Source: Gammaproteobacteria bacterium MFB021
GTDB taxonomy: Bacteria; Pseudomonadota; Gammaproteobacteria; Pseudomonadales; Halomonadaceae
Reading direction: 5' to 3'
Assembly (NCBI GenBank): GCA_000737985.1
Contig: JNVT01000058.1
Span: 1-64,000, forward strand
Length of the DNA stretch: 64,000 bases
Shown: piece by piece, positions 1-9,654 of the stretch
How the letters are laid out: each line of letters opens with the position of its first letter
Numbering within the stretch: position 1 is the first letter of the stretch
Program-made: the position numbers and the translations under genes
The notes under the pieces: generated by a model
What the model saw: the letters and a program-made list of their open reading frames with translations, nothing else
Database searches by the model: none
What the model was told of the DNA's origin: nothing

Positions 1-1
1 T

Positions 2-1117
2 CCCTTCGTCAAGCAGGCCAAGGCGTGGCTGCCGGAGTCGCTGCGGCGTCATTTCCACCGTGGCGCCACCAGCCAGGATATCGTCGACTCGGCGCTGATG
101 CTGCTGCTGCGCCCGCGGCTGGTGGCCATACGCGAGCACCTGGCGCGCACGCGGCGTGCCGCCTGCGCGCTGATGCGCGACCACCGCGCGACGCCGATGA
201 TCGGGCGCACGCTGATGCAGCAGGCGCTGCCGATCACCTTCGGCGCCAAGGTGGCGCAGTGGGCCTGGGGGCTCGAGGGCGCCGACGCGCGTCTGGCGGC
301 GGTGATAGATGGTGGGCTCCCCGTGCAGTTCGGCGGTGCGGTGGGGGTGCATTCGGGCCTCGACGCCCAGGGGCTCGAGATTATGGCCGGGCTCGCCGCG
401 CGGCTCGGGCTGGCGGCGCCGTTGCTGCCGTGGCACACCGACCGCCAGCCGCTGCTGGCGCTGATGGGGGCGCTCGACGCCGCCGCGGTGGCGGCGGAGA
501 AGGTAGCGCTGGATATCGCCCTGCTGTGCCAGAGCGAGGTCGCCGAGCTCAGCGAGCCCGCCGCCGACGGGGTGGGCGGCTCGTCGTCGATGCCGCACAA
601 GCGCAATCCGGTCGCCTGCGCACGCATCCGCGCCGCCGCACGCCAGGTGCACGCGGCCCACGCCACCGTGGTCAACGCCGGGGCCCAGCCGCTGGAGCGC
701 GGTCTCGGCGAGTGGCACGCGGAGTGGGCGCCACTGCTGGATGGCGTGCTGCTGGTGGAGGGCGCGCTGGGGTCACTGGTGCCGCTGCTGGCGGGGCTGG
801 AGGTCCACGTCGAGGCGATGGCGCGCAACCTGCGCCTGAGCGGCGGGGCGGTGCTGGCGGAACCGGCGGCGCGCCTGCTGGCGGAAGCGCTACCCAGCGC
901 GGCGGCGCAGCGGATCGCCCGCGAGGCAGGCGAGACGACGCGCCGCGAGCAGCGTGACTATGCCGAGGTGGTGCTGGCACAGCCCGAGGTGGCGGCGGCG
1001 GTAGAGGCGGCGACGATCGACCCCGCGGCGCTACGGTCGGCGCTGGCGATCGACTTATACATTGGTAGTAGCGAGGCGCAGGTCACGCGCGTGCTGGCGC
1101 GTCTCGATCCCTCCTAA
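2..1117 (+). CDS. pcaB: 3-carboxy-cis,cis-muconate cycloisomerase, 5'-truncated by the window edge
   Basis: Cytoplasmic enzyme of the protocatechuate branch of the beta-ketoadipate pathway; it cycloisomerises 3-carboxy-cis,cis-muconate to 4-carboxymuconolactone. The open frame continues to the left edge without a start, so the N-terminus is missing. The fumarase/aspartase superfamily motifs are readable: GATSQDIVDSALM near bases 62-100, and the signature SSMPHKRNP near 583-610. The ATG at base 98 lies inside the first of these conserved motifs and cannot be the true start. The frame closes at TAA 1115-1117. It is followed by a hairpin and then pcaIJF on the same strand. The family call is firm, and the pca neighbours fix the substrate over adenylosuccinate or argininosuccinate. 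Confidence 0.93.
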   Translation, partial: PFVKQAKAWLPESLRRHFHRGATSQDIVDSALMLLLRPRLVAIREHLARTRRAACALMRDHRATPMIGRTLMQQALPITFGAKVAQWAWGLEGADARLAAVIDGGLPVQFGGAVGVHSGLDAQGLEIMAGLAARLGLAAPLLPWHTDRQPLLALMGALDAAAVAAEKVALDIALLCQSEVAELSEPAADGVGGSSSMPHKRNPVACARIRAAARQVHAAHATVVNAGAQPLERGLGEWHAEWAPLLDGVLLVEGALGSLVPLLAGLEVHVEAMARNLRLSGGAVLAEPAARLLAEALPSAAAQRIAREAGETTRREQRDYAEVVLAQPEVAAAVEAATIDPAALRSALAIDLYIGSSEAQVTRVLARLDPS

Positions 1118-1170
1118 CATCCTGTTCTACAAGACATCACCGACGCACTTCAGCGATTCGGCAGCAATCT

Positions 1171-1198
1171 CGACGAGGCCTCCACGGAGGCCTCGTCG
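1171..1198. terminator. Strong hairpin after pcaB, probable terminator
   Basis: A perfect 13-bp inverted repeat (arm 1171-1183 CGACGAGGCCTCC, other arm 1186-1198) lies 54 bases after the pcaB stop. It has no good T-tract, so rho-independent action is not certain. It separates pcaB from the pcaIJF promoter region. Confidence 0.6.
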
Positions 1199-1237
1199 CG
1201 TTGTGCGATTGACCGCGGGCCACGGTGGCGATAGCGT

Positions 1238-1271
1238 GTTCGTAATGCAAACCAGTGTTCGTAAAGCGAAC
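1238..1271 (+). promoter_or_regulatory. Tandem PcaR-like operator in the pcaI promoter region
   Basis: Two related 15-mers lie 19 bases apart upstream of pcaI: GTTCGTAATGCAAAC at 1238-1252 and GTTCGTAAAGCGAAC at 1257-1271. The second is a perfect 5-bp inverted repeat around TAAAG. It resembles the 15-bp element bound by the IclR-family activator PcaR at Pseudomonas pcaIJ (GTTCGATAATCGCAC, from memory). No IclR-type gene is visible in this window. Confidence 0.55.
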
Positions 1272-1389
1272 AAATAGTGATGGCAGTGGAGAGATCGAGA
1301 CCCCAGCGGCCGCGCTGGCGGTCACTGGTTTCCCGTCATATGACAGCCCATCACCCAATAGCCCACCACCTAACAGGGAGTCGCGCACG

Positions 1390-2208
1390 ATGGCCGAATT
1401 CCTCTCGCTCCACGACGCCGTGGCGCGTTACGTCGAGGATGGGGCAACCCTCGCCATGGAAGGGTTCACCCACCTCATTCCGTTTGCCGCCGGGCACGAG
1501 ATCATCCGCCAGGGGCGGCGCGAGCTGACCCTGATCCGCATGACCCCGGATCTGATCTTCGACCAGATGATCGGCGCCGGCTGTGCCCGTCGCCTGATCT
1601 TCTCCTGGGGCGGCAACCCCGGCGTGGGCTCGCTGCACCGCCTGCGCGACGCCGTGGAGAAGGGGTATCCGCGGCCGCTGGAGATCTTCGAGCACAGCCA
1701 CGCCGCCATGGCCTGCGCCTTCGAGGCCGGCGCCGCCGGTCTGCCGCTGGCGGTACTGCGCGGCTACGTGGGTAGCGACCTGCCCAAGGTCAATCCGCAG
1801 ATCAAGTTCATCGAGTGCCCGTTCACCGGTGAGCGCCTGGCCGCGGTGCCGGCGGTGCGACCTGACGTGGGTATCGTCCACGCGCAGAAGGCGGACCGTG
1901 CCGGCAACGTGCTGGTGGAGGGGATCATCGGCGTGCAGAAGGAGGTGGTGCTGGCGGCGCGCCACAGCATCGTCACCGTCGAGGAGGTGGTCGACGAGCT
2001 GCAGGCGGGGCCCAACGCCTGCGTCATTCCTGGCTGGGCGATCGATGCCATCACCGTGGCCGAGCAGGGCGCCTACCCCTCCTACGCCCATGGTTACTAC
2101 CCGCGGGACAACGCTTTCTACAAGGCCTGGGATGAGATCGCCCGCGACCGCGAGGCCTTCGCCGCCTGGCTCGAGGAACATGTCTACCACGCTGGAGGAG
2201 CTGCCTGA
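1390..2208 (+). CDS. pcaI: 3-oxoadipate CoA-transferase subunit A
   Basis: Alpha subunit of succinyl-CoA:3-oxoadipate CoA-transferase, which activates 3-oxoadipate to 3-oxoadipyl-CoA in the cytoplasm. The start chosen is the ATG at 1390, giving 272 residues beginning MAEFLSLHDAV. It has an AGGGAG ribosome site at 1375-1380, and this is where family similarity begins; the frame itself runs open from 1255. Family I CoA-transferase features are seen, including EGFTHLIPF near residue 25 and FSWGGNPGVG near residue 80. The stop overlaps the pcaJ start by one base (TGATG), so the two subunits are translationally coupled. It is the first gene of pcaIJF and probably PcaR-controlled. Confidence 0.93.
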   Translation: MAEFLSLHDAVARYVEDGATLAMEGFTHLIPFAAGHEIIRQGRRELTLIRMTPDLIFDQMIGAGCARRLIFSWGGNPGVGSLHRLRDAVEKGYPRPLEIFEHSHAAMACAFEAGAAGLPLAVLRGYVGSDLPKVNPQIKFIECPFTGERLAAVPAVRPDVGIVHAQKADRAGNVLVEGIIGVQKEVVLAARHSIVTVEEVVDELQAGPNACVIPGWAIDAITVAEQGAYPSYAHGYYPRDNAFYKAWDEIARDREAFAAWLEEHVYHAGGAA

Positions 2209-2995
2209 TGAGCCTCGACTACACCGCTGCGGAAATGATGACCGTCACCGCCGCCCGGGCGCTGGAGAACGGCACCACCTGCTTCGTCGGGATCGGCCTG
2301 CCCTCCGAGGCGGCCAACCTGGCCCGCCTGACCCATGCCCCGGACGTGGTGCTGATCTACGAGTCCGGCACCCTGCAGACCCAGCCCAATGTGCTGCCGC
2401 TGTCGATCGGTGACGGCGAGCTGTGCGAGACCGCGCTGACCACCGTCTCGGTGCCGGAGATGTTCCGCTACTGGCTGCAGGGCGGGCACGTCGACGTCGG
2501 CTTTCTGGGCACCGCGCAGATCGACCGCTACTGCAATCTCAACACCACGCTGATCGGTGACTACCGCGAGCCCAAGGTGCGGCTGCCGGGCGGCGGCGGT
2601 GCGCCCGAGATCGCCACCAACGCCGGCGAGGTGTTCATTACCGTCAAGCACTCCAAGCGCACCTTCGTCGAGGCGGTGGACTTCGTCACCACGGTCGGCT
2701 TCGGCCGCGACGGCACCGCCCGCGACGGCGTGCCGCACATCGGCCGTGGCCCGACCCGGGTGATCACCGACCTGTGCGTGATGAAGCCCGATCCCGAGAC
2801 CAAGGAGCTGGTGGTGGTCTCGCTGCATCCGGGCGTGACCGCCGAGCAGGTCCAGGAGGCCACCGGCTGGGCGATCCGCTTCGCCGAGCGGCTCGAGACC
2901 ACCCCTGAGCCCGGTGCCGAGGAGCTGGAGGTGCTGCGCGAGCTCAAGGCGCGCACCGCACGCCACCATGCCGGCAACGAGACGGGAGAGAACGC

Positions 2996-2999
<4 letters not shown>
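2208..2999 (+). CDS. pcaJ: 3-oxoadipate CoA-transferase subunit B
   Basis: Beta subunit of the 3-oxoadipate CoA-transferase, 263 residues, normal length. The YESG motif at residues 51-54 carries the glutamate expected to form the enzyme-CoA thioester in this family. A glycine-rich stretch (LPGGGGAPEIA) and VKHSKRTFVE follow in the usual order. It overlaps pcaI by one base and pcaF by four bases (ATGA), showing a tight pcaIJF operon. Both the protocatechuate and catechol branches need this enzyme; no catIJ pair is seen elsewhere in the window, so this copy probably serves both. Confidence 0.94.
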
Positions 3000-4201
<1,202 letters not shown>

Positions 4202-4255
4202 GCCGCGGCCACTTCAACCCCAACGACAAACGATAACTCGGTAGAGGGAACCTCG

Positions 4256-5569
4256 ATGCAAGCGGTGACGCAATTCTCCGTGCGGCTGGTGCAGCGCTAT
4301 CTGCCCAGCGCCTTCGTGCTGGCGGTGATTCTCACCGCCATCGTCTTCGTCCTCGGCATCGTGCTGGGTGAGCGCACGCCGCTGGACATGGCGCAGTACT
4401 GGGGCGAGGGGTTCTCCTCGCTGTTCAAGTTCGGCATGCAGATGGTGCTGGTGCTGCTGACCGGCTACGTGCTGGCGCTGACGCCGGTGATGCAGCAGCT
4501 CCTCGGAGCACTGACCCGGCAGGCCTCGACGCCGCGCCAGGCGCTGGCGATCACCATCGTGGTCAGCTTCGTCTGCTACTACCTCAACTGGGGCTTCGGC
4601 ATGGTCGCCGGGGCGATCCTGGCGCGCGAGATGGGGCGCCGGGTGGCGGTGCACTTTCCGCTGATCGTGGCCGCCGCCTACGGGGGTGAGCTGGTGCGCG
4701 GGCCCTCGACCTCGATCCCGCTGGTGATCGCTACGCCGGGCCACTTCATGGAGGATGCGATCGGCATCGTACCGGTCTCCGAGACCCTCTACGCCAGCTG
4801 GAACATCGCCCTGACTCTCGCCCTGCTGGCGCTGCTGGTGGCCTTCTTCATGCTGCAGAAACAGCCCGAGCAGATCGTGCGCCTGGAGGCGGCCGACGAC
4901 CCCGCGGCGGACGCACCGGCGCAGCGCGGCGACGGCAGCTTCTCCGACTGGCTCGAACACAGCCGCCTGCCGACGCTGTTCCTGGGGCTGCTCGCCGCCG
5001 CCTATCTGCTCGGTGAAGTGGCCAAGGGTGACTTCAGCATCAATCTCAACACGGTCATCCTGATCTTCTTCACCCTGGGCCTGCTGTTGCACCGCAGCGC
5101 GGCGGCCTACCTGGGCGCGGTGGAGAAGGCGGTGGGTGCTGCCCGCGGGATCATCGTGCAGTTCCCGCTCTACGCCGGCATCGCCGGGATGATGACCCAC
5201 GCCGATCTGGTCACCCAGTTCTCCGAAGCGATCATCTCGGTGGCCTCCCGCGAGACCTTCCCGCTGTGGACCTTCCTCTCCGCCGGGGCGGTCAACTTCT
5301 TCATCCCCTCCGGGGGTGGCCAGTGGGCGATCCAGGGGCCGATCATGATGAAGGCGGCCTACGCCCTCGGTGCCGACCCCGCGCGCACCATCATGGCGTT
5401 CACCTGGGGCGATGGCTGGACCAACCAGATTCAGCCGTTCTGGGCGCTGCCGTTGCTCGGGGTGGCCGGACTCTCGGCCCGCGACATCATGGGCTATCTG
5501 TTGATCTGGCTGGTGATCTCGGGCGTTGCCATTGCGGGGACTTTCGTCGCCCTGGCGGCTTTCGCCTAG
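4256..5569 (+). CDS. AtoE-type short-chain fatty acid transporter
   Basis: A 437-residue inner membrane protein with about ten to twelve hydrophobic segments, of the AtoE/short-chain fatty acid transporter family. Recognisable blocks are FKFGMQMVLVLLTGYVLA near residues 57-75, the WGFGMVAGAILAREMGRR loop, and NFFIPSGGGQWAIQGP near residue 345. It has a GAGGGA ribosome site about six bases before the ATG and lies 54 bases after pcaF on the same strand. Its place inside the pca cluster suggests uptake of a carboxylate feeding the pathway, for example 3-oxoadipate, adipate or a short acid. That substrate is an inference; classical pca clusters more often carry pcaK or pcaT here. Confidence 0.8.
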   Translation: MQAVTQFSVRLVQRYLPSAFVLAVILTAIVFVLGIVLGERTPLDMAQYWGEGFSSLFKFGMQMVLVLLTGYVLALTPVMQQLLGALTRQASTPRQALAITIVVSFVCYYLNWGFGMVAGAILAREMGRRVAVHFPLIVAAAYGGELVRGPSTSIPLVIATPGHFMEDAIGIVPVSETLYASWNIALTLALLALLVAFFMLQKQPEQIVRLEAADDPAADAPAQRGDGSFSDWLEHSRLPTLFLGLLAAAYLLGEVAKGDFSINLNTVILIFFTLGLLLHRSAAAYLGAVEKAVGAARGIIVQFPLYAGIAGMMTHADLVTQFSEAIISVASRETFPLWTFLSAGAVNFFIPSGGGQWAIQGPIMMKAAYALGADPARTIMAFTWGDGWTNQIQPFWALPLLGVAGLSARDIMGYLLIWLVISGVAIAGTFVALAAFA

Positions 5570-5586
5570 GCTTTTACGCCACCTGC

Positions 5587-5783
5587 GAGGGTGTTTACAA
5601 ATTCGACGAGCGAAGACAAGACAAGGCGAAATCGAACGAAAAAGCGGAGTTTACATGGGGGTAAATGAGTATTTTACTCGCTCCGCTCGCCCTTCGGGCC
5701 GTCCTTTGGACGTTCTGAACTTCGTTCAGTGAGGTCGATTTCAACGCCGTATTGTCAAGCGCAGGCATTTTGTAAACACCCTC
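5587..5783. repeat. MITE-like intergenic repeat, copy A, with 15-bp terminal inverted repeats
   Basis: A 197-bp element bounded by perfect 15-bp inverted ends, GAGGGTGTTTACAAA at 5587-5601 and its complement at 5769-5783. The interior shares several blocks with the reverse complement of the repeat at 42415-42558: TCGACGAGCGAAG, ACAAGGCGAAATCG, GCGGAGTTTAC, GTAAATGAG and GATTT-CAACGCCG. Compared with that copy it has an insert of roughly 55 bases made of short hairpins with three-base loops, for example GAGTA-TTT-TACTC, GCCC-TTC-GGGC, GTCC-TTT-GGAC and CTGAAC-TTC-GTTCAG. Short open frames here are not genes. Confidence 0.8.
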
Positions 5784-5815
5784 TGACCCGCGCAATCTAA
5801 GCAAGGAGCCTGGTC

Positions 5816-7003
5816 ATGCCTTTCGTCACGCTCGACGGCCGCACCGTCGCCTATCGTCTGCTCGGCGGCGACACCCAGCCGCTACTGCTGCTGGCCCATC
5901 CGCTGGGGATGAGCCAGTCAGTATGGGACAGCGTCGTCACGCCGCTGAGCCGGCGCTTTCGCGTACTCACCTGGGACCTGCCGGGCCACGGCGCCAGCGC
6001 TGGCTGGGACCCTGCGCGCGGCGAGATCACCCCGGCGGCGCTGGCCGCCGAGGCTCTCGCCCTGGCCGATCTCGCCGGGGCCGAGCGTTTCCACTTCGCC
6101 GGCACCTCGATCGGCGGTGTGATCGGCCAGCAACTGCTGAGCGCGCATCCCGAGCGGCTCTACTCGGCAACCCTGACCAATACCGGCGCGGTGATCGGCA
6201 GTGCCGAGATGTGGCAGACCCGTGCCGAGCGGGTACGCAGCGAGGGGCTAGCGGCCATGAGCGCGGAGATCGTCCCGCGCTGGTTCGCGCCGGCGAGCGT
6301 CGAGGCCGACCCCGCCCTGGCCGCCGGCTGGCGGTTGGCGATGGCGCGCAACGAGGCCGAGTCCTATGCGCTGCTGTGCGAGATGCTCGGTCGCCACACC
6401 TTTGTCGGGCGGCTGGGCGCTAATGCCGGCGCGGCGACGCTGGCGGTGCCACTCACGCTGGTCGGCGGCAGCGAGGATGGCGCCACGCCGCCGGCGACCC
6501 TCGCCGCGCTGGCCGAAGAGTGTGGCGCCGAGGCACCGACGATCTTCGATGGCGTGGGCCACGTGCCCTCGCTGGAGGCGCCGGCGCGCCTGGTGGAACT
6601 GCTGCTGGCACGGCTGTCACCGGCCGCCTCCAGGGAGCAGGGCGTCGATCACGCCACCGGGCTGGAGACCCGCCGAGCGGTGCTCGGCGCCGACCACGTC
6701 GCCCGTGCCACCCAGCAGGCGACCTCGCTCGACCGGCCGTTCCAGCAGATGATCACCCGGCTGGCCTGGGGGGAGCTGTGGAGCGACCCGGATCTCGACC
6801 ATCGCGAGCGCAGCATGATCACCACCGCGATTCTCGCCGCGCTGGGGCGCGAGGAGCTGACGCTGCATCTCAAGACCGCCAAGCGGATCGGCCTGAGCGA
6901 AGCCGAGCTGCGCCAGGTATTGATGCACGTGGCGGTCTACGCCGGAGTGCCGGCGGCCAACCACGCCTTCGCCCTGGCCAAGCAGCACGGCTGGGGCGGT
7001 TGA
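5816..7003 (+). CDS. pcaL: PcaD-PcaC fusion: 3-oxoadipate enol-lactonase / 4-carboxymuconolactone decarboxylase
   Basis: Bifunctional enzyme of 395 residues. Residues 1-260 are an alpha/beta hydrolase with nucleophile S98 in AGTSIGG, matching PcaD, which hydrolyses 3-oxoadipate enol-lactone. Residues 275-395 are a carboxymuconolactone decarboxylase domain (HATGLETRRAVLGADHV, then DHRERSMITTAILAALGRE), matching PcaC. Separate pcaC and pcaD genes are the more common layout; fusions are called pcaL. It has an AAGGAG ribosome site and sits just after repeat copy A, which separates it from the AtoE-type gene. The hydrolase domain is also the only enol-lactonase visible for the catechol branch. Confidence 0.92.
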   Translation: MPFVTLDGRTVAYRLLGGDTQPLLLLAHPLGMSQSVWDSVVTPLSRRFRVLTWDLPGHGASAGWDPARGEITPAALAAEALALADLAGAERFHFAGTSIGGVIGQQLLSAHPERLYSATLTNTGAVIGSAEMWQTRAERVRSEGLAAMSAEIVPRWFAPASVEADPALAAGWRLAMARNEAESYALLCEMLGRHTFVGRLGANAGAATLAVPLTLVGGSEDGATPPATLAALAEECGAEAPTIFDGVGHVPSLEAPARLVELLLARLSPAASREQGVDHATGLETRRAVLGADHVARATQQATSLDRPFQQMITRLAWGELWSDPDLDHRERSMITTAILAALGREELTLHLKTAKRIGLSEAELRQVLMHVAVYAGVPAANHAFALAKQHGWGG

Positions 7004-7090
7004 CGCCCCCGCGCGGCTGGGCTCTCATCGGGGGCGATCGCCATCCGGGCCCGCTGTGGCCTGCGTGAAACTCGCCTCAGGAGTGCCGTG

Positions 7091-8014
7091 ATGCTCAATG
7101 CCCGGGTCAAGCTGCGCCATCTGATGGCCTTCCAGGAAGTGGCCCGGCTCCAGAGCATGGCGCGGGCGGCGCAGACCCTCTCGATCACCCAGCCGGCGAT
7201 GTCGAAGACCATCCGCGAACTCGAGGAGATCGTCGGCGCGGCGCTGTTCGAGCGCAGCCCTTCGGGGGTCACGCTGACCGCGGCGGGCGCGACGCTGCTG
7301 CGCCACGCCGGCCCGGCGCTGCGCAGCCTGGATGCCGGCTTCCGTGCGGTGCACCAGACCAGCGCCCAGGCGGTGGTGCGTCTCGGTGCGCTTTCCAGCG
7401 TCGAGCAGGGGCTGTTGCCGCGCGCGCTGGTGCGGCTGGCGCAGACGCTACCCGGGGTACGGGTGCAGGTGACCACCGGTTCCAGCGCCTATCTGCTCTC
7501 GCGGCTGGGGCTCGGCGAGCTGGAGATGGTGGTGGGGCGGATGAGTGAGGCGCGCGAGATTCGCGGGTTGCACTTCGAGCCGCTCTATCACGAGCCGCTG
7601 GTGCTGGTCGCCCGTGCCGGTCATGCGCTGGCGGCGGGGGATGCCGATGCCGCGGCGCTGGCCGCGGCCGCCTGGGTGATTCCGCCCGCGGCGACCACGC
7701 TGCGCGAGCAGGTCGAGCGCTTCTGGGTCGAGCAGGGCGGCTGGTGCCCGCCAATCGCGCTGGAGACGCTCTCGCTGTCACTCAGCCGGCGCTACGTACT
7801 GGCCACCGACGCCGTGTGGGTGGCGCCACTGGACGCGGTGCGCGAGGATCTTGCCAGCGGCGTGCTGGTGCGCTTGCCGGTGGCGTTGGAAGCTCACGGC
7901 GGGGCACTCGGGCTGTGTACCAATCTGTCGCTGCCGTTGAGCGCCGGCGCCGAGCGGCTGCAGGCGTGTCTACGAGAGATCGCTGATGAGGTGAGTGACG
8001 TCGACGAGGCTTGA
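7091..8014 (+). CDS. pcaQ: LysR-family regulator of the pca genes
   Basis: A 307-residue LysR-type regulator. The N-terminal winged helix-turn-helix reads FQEVARLQSMARAAQTLSITQPAMSKTIRELEE at about residues 15-48, and a periplasmic-binding-like effector domain follows. The ATG at 7091 is preferred over the GTG at 7088 because CAGGAG at 7078-7083 is better spaced for it. In proteobacteria PcaQ activates pcaDCHGB in response to beta-carboxy-muconate or the lactone. Unusually, it is co-directional, between pcaL and pcaHG. A near-perfect PcaQ box lies between its stop and pcaH. Confidence 0.85.
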   Translation: MLNARVKLRHLMAFQEVARLQSMARAAQTLSITQPAMSKTIRELEEIVGAALFERSPSGVTLTAAGATLLRHAGPALRSLDAGFRAVHQTSAQAVVRLGALSSVEQGLLPRALVRLAQTLPGVRVQVTTGSSAYLLSRLGLGELEMVVGRMSEAREIRGLHFEPLYHEPLVLVARAGHALAAGDADAAALAAAAWVIPPAATTLREQVERFWVEQGGWCPPIALETLSLSLSRRYVLATDAVWVAPLDAVREDLASGVLVRLPVALEAHGGALGLCTNLSLPLSAGAERLQACLREIADEVSDVDEA

Positions 8015-8091
8015 GTGAGCGTCGACGGCCAGGTGCCTTTCGATCTCTGAGCGAACCTCGAGCTTTGACCGATCTTAGACCTTAGACCGAT

Positions 8092-8107
8092 ATAGCCCCC
8101 CGGTTAT
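8092..8107 (+). promoter_or_regulatory. PcaQ-type operator upstream of pcaH
   Basis: The site reads ATAGCC-N4-GGTTAT, an inverted repeat with one mismatch. It closely matches the PcaQ box ATAACC-N4-GGTTAA described in Sinorhizobium. It lies 77 bases upstream of the pcaH start, in the region typical for LysR activation. Confidence 0.6.
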
Positions 8108-8184
8108 GCCCGGTCGCGAGGCTTTCACTTGGCAGGTGGCGGCGGTGGGGGACAATGGAGCCATCGACGAGCTGGAGAGGCCCC

Positions 8185-8931
8185 ATGCCCTACAACGACG
8201 ACACGCGCTTCGTGCCCCGCGACCGCGAGTGGCACCCCCCGGCCTACGCGCCGGGATACAAGACCAGCGTGGCACGCTCGCCGCGCCAGGCGCTGGTCAG
8301 CCTGGTTGCGCCGACGCGCTCGGAACTCGCCGGCCCCGATTTCACCCGCCTGCGCCTGGGCCCCCACGACAACGATCTGCTGCTCAACTTTCGTGAAGAC
8401 CCCGCCCTGGGCGGCGCGGCCGGCTTGCCGATCGGTGAGCGTATCCTGCTGTTCGGCCGCGTGGTGGATCAGTTCGGCAAGCCGGTGCCGCAGACCCTGG
8501 TGGAGATGTGGCAGGCCAATGCCGGCGGCCGCTACCGCCATCAGAAGGATCGCTATCTGGCCCCGCTCGACCCCAACTTCGGCGGTGTCGGCCGCTGCCT
8601 GACCGACGCCGACGGCTGGTACCGTTTCCGCACCATCAAGCCCGGCCCCTATCCCTGGCCCAACGACGTCAACAGCTGGCGCCCGGCGCATATCCACGTC
8701 TCGGTGATGGGGCCCTCGATCTCTACCCGGCTGATCACGCAGATGTATTTCGAGGGCGATCCACTGATCCCGCTGTGTCCGATCGTCAACACCCTGCGCG
8801 ATCCGGAAGCGGTCGCCACCATGACCGGGCGCCTCGACATGGCGCGCAGCCGCAGCATGGACTGCCTCGCCTACCGCTTCGATCTGGTGGTGCGCGGCGC
8901 GGTGCAGACCTATTTCGAGAATCAGGGGTAA
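8185..8931 (+). CDS. pcaH: Protocatechuate 3,4-dioxygenase beta subunit
   Basis: Catalytic, Fe(III)-carrying subunit of the intradiol ring-cleavage enzyme that opens protocatechuate to 3-carboxy-cis,cis-muconate. The product has 248 residues. The ATG at 8185 is chosen because GGAGAGG at 8173-8179 precedes it and family similarity ([18 protein letters not shown]) begins there; an in-frame ATG at 8155 lacks this support. Iron ligands are visible as the tyrosines in GGRYRH and PGPYPW and the two histidines in RPAHIHVS. It is followed ten bases later by pcaG. Confidence 0.94.
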   Translation: MPYNDDTRFVPRDREWHPPAYAPGYKTSVARSPRQALVSLVAPTRSELAGPDFTRLRLGPHDNDLLLNFREDPALGGAAGLPIGERILLFGRVVDQFGKPVPQTLVEMWQANAGGRYRHQKDRYLAPLDPNFGGVGRCLTDADGWYRFRTIKPGPYPWPNDVNSWRPAHIHVSVMGPSISTRLITQMYFEGDPLIPLCPIVNTLRDPEAVATMTGRLDMARSRSMDCLAYRFDLVVRGAVQTYFENQG

Positions 8932-8941
8932 GGAGACCGTC

Positions 8942-9574
8942 ATGCATCAGCCCAACTCACGCTCACTCGCCGACACCCTGCTCAAGGAGACCGCCTCGCA
9001 GACCGCTGGCCCCTATGTGCATATCGGCCTGGCGCTGGAACTCGCCGGTCTGCCGCCGCGCGATGAGGAGATCGGCCCGCAGCTCGCCGGCGACGCCGCC
9101 AAGGGCGAGCCCATCGAGCTCGTCGGCCGGGTCATCGACGGTAATGGTGACACCGTGCGCGATGCGCTGCTCGAAGCCTGGCAGGCCGATGCCGACGGTG
9201 AATATCAGTGCCAGTTCGATCTCGCCGCACCCTTCAACAGTTTCGGGCGCAGTGCCGCCACCGCGCACAACGACGGCGAGTGGCGCTTCACGACCATCAA
9301 GCCCGGCGCGGTGGCGCTGGCGGACGGACGGCGCATGGCACCGCACGTCAACCTGGCGATCTTCGCCCGCGGCATCAACATCCAGCTCCAGACCCGGCTC
9401 TACTTCGACGACGAAACGGACGCCAACGCCGCCTGCCCGATCCTCAACGCGATCGAATCACCGACCCGACGCCAGACCCTGATCGCAACCCGGGAGACGC
9501 GAGAGGGACGTACCTGCTACCGTTTCGATATCCGCCTGCAGGGCGAGGGTGAGACGGTGTTCTTCGATTTCTGA
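8942..9574 (+). CDS. pcaG: Protocatechuate 3,4-dioxygenase alpha subunit
   Basis: Structural and substrate-shaping alpha subunit of protocatechuate 3,4-dioxygenase, 210 residues, normal for PcaG. It shares the intradiol dioxygenase fold with PcaH (VGRVIDGNGDTVRDALLEAWQADADGEY near residues 61-90). As expected, it lacks the full iron-ligand set: the HIH pair of PcaH is replaced by PHVNLAIF. It is preceded by AAGGAG and lies directly behind pcaH, and is probably PcaQ-activated. Confidence 0.93.
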   Translation: MHQPNSRSLADTLLKETASQTAGPYVHIGLALELAGLPPRDEEIGPQLAGDAAKGEPIELVGRVIDGNGDTVRDALLEAWQADADGEYQCQFDLAAPFNSFGRSAATAHNDGEWRFTTIKPGAVALADGRRMAPHVNLAIFARGINIQLQTRLYFDDETDANAACPILNAIESPTRRQTLIATRETREGRTCYRFDIRLQGEGETVFFDF

Positions 9575-9631
9575 GCCGCATGGGCGGCATCACCGCCGTC
9601 CGCTCATGTTTTACGCCTGGCCCCATGCGGC
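9575..9631. terminator. Nested hairpins between convergent pcaG and the permease gene
   Basis: Ten-base arms GCCGCATGGG (9575-9584) and its complement (9622-9631) enclose a smaller GCGG-CATCA-CCGC hairpin (9584-9596). The position between two convergent genes suggests a terminator. There is no clear T-tract, so the call is tentative. Confidence 0.4.
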
Positions 9632-9654
9632 ATCTCGGCGCGGGTGAGCGCCGA

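Noticed and set aside
1336-1343. TCATATGA before pcaI as a member of the tetritol operator set
   Set aside because: It is a single copy far from that locus and in an unrelated promoter; treated as chance.
5266-5732. Frames of 132 and 68 codons running from the AtoE-type gene into repeat copy A
   Set aside because: They consist of a shadow of the carrier gene plus non-coding repeat sequence.
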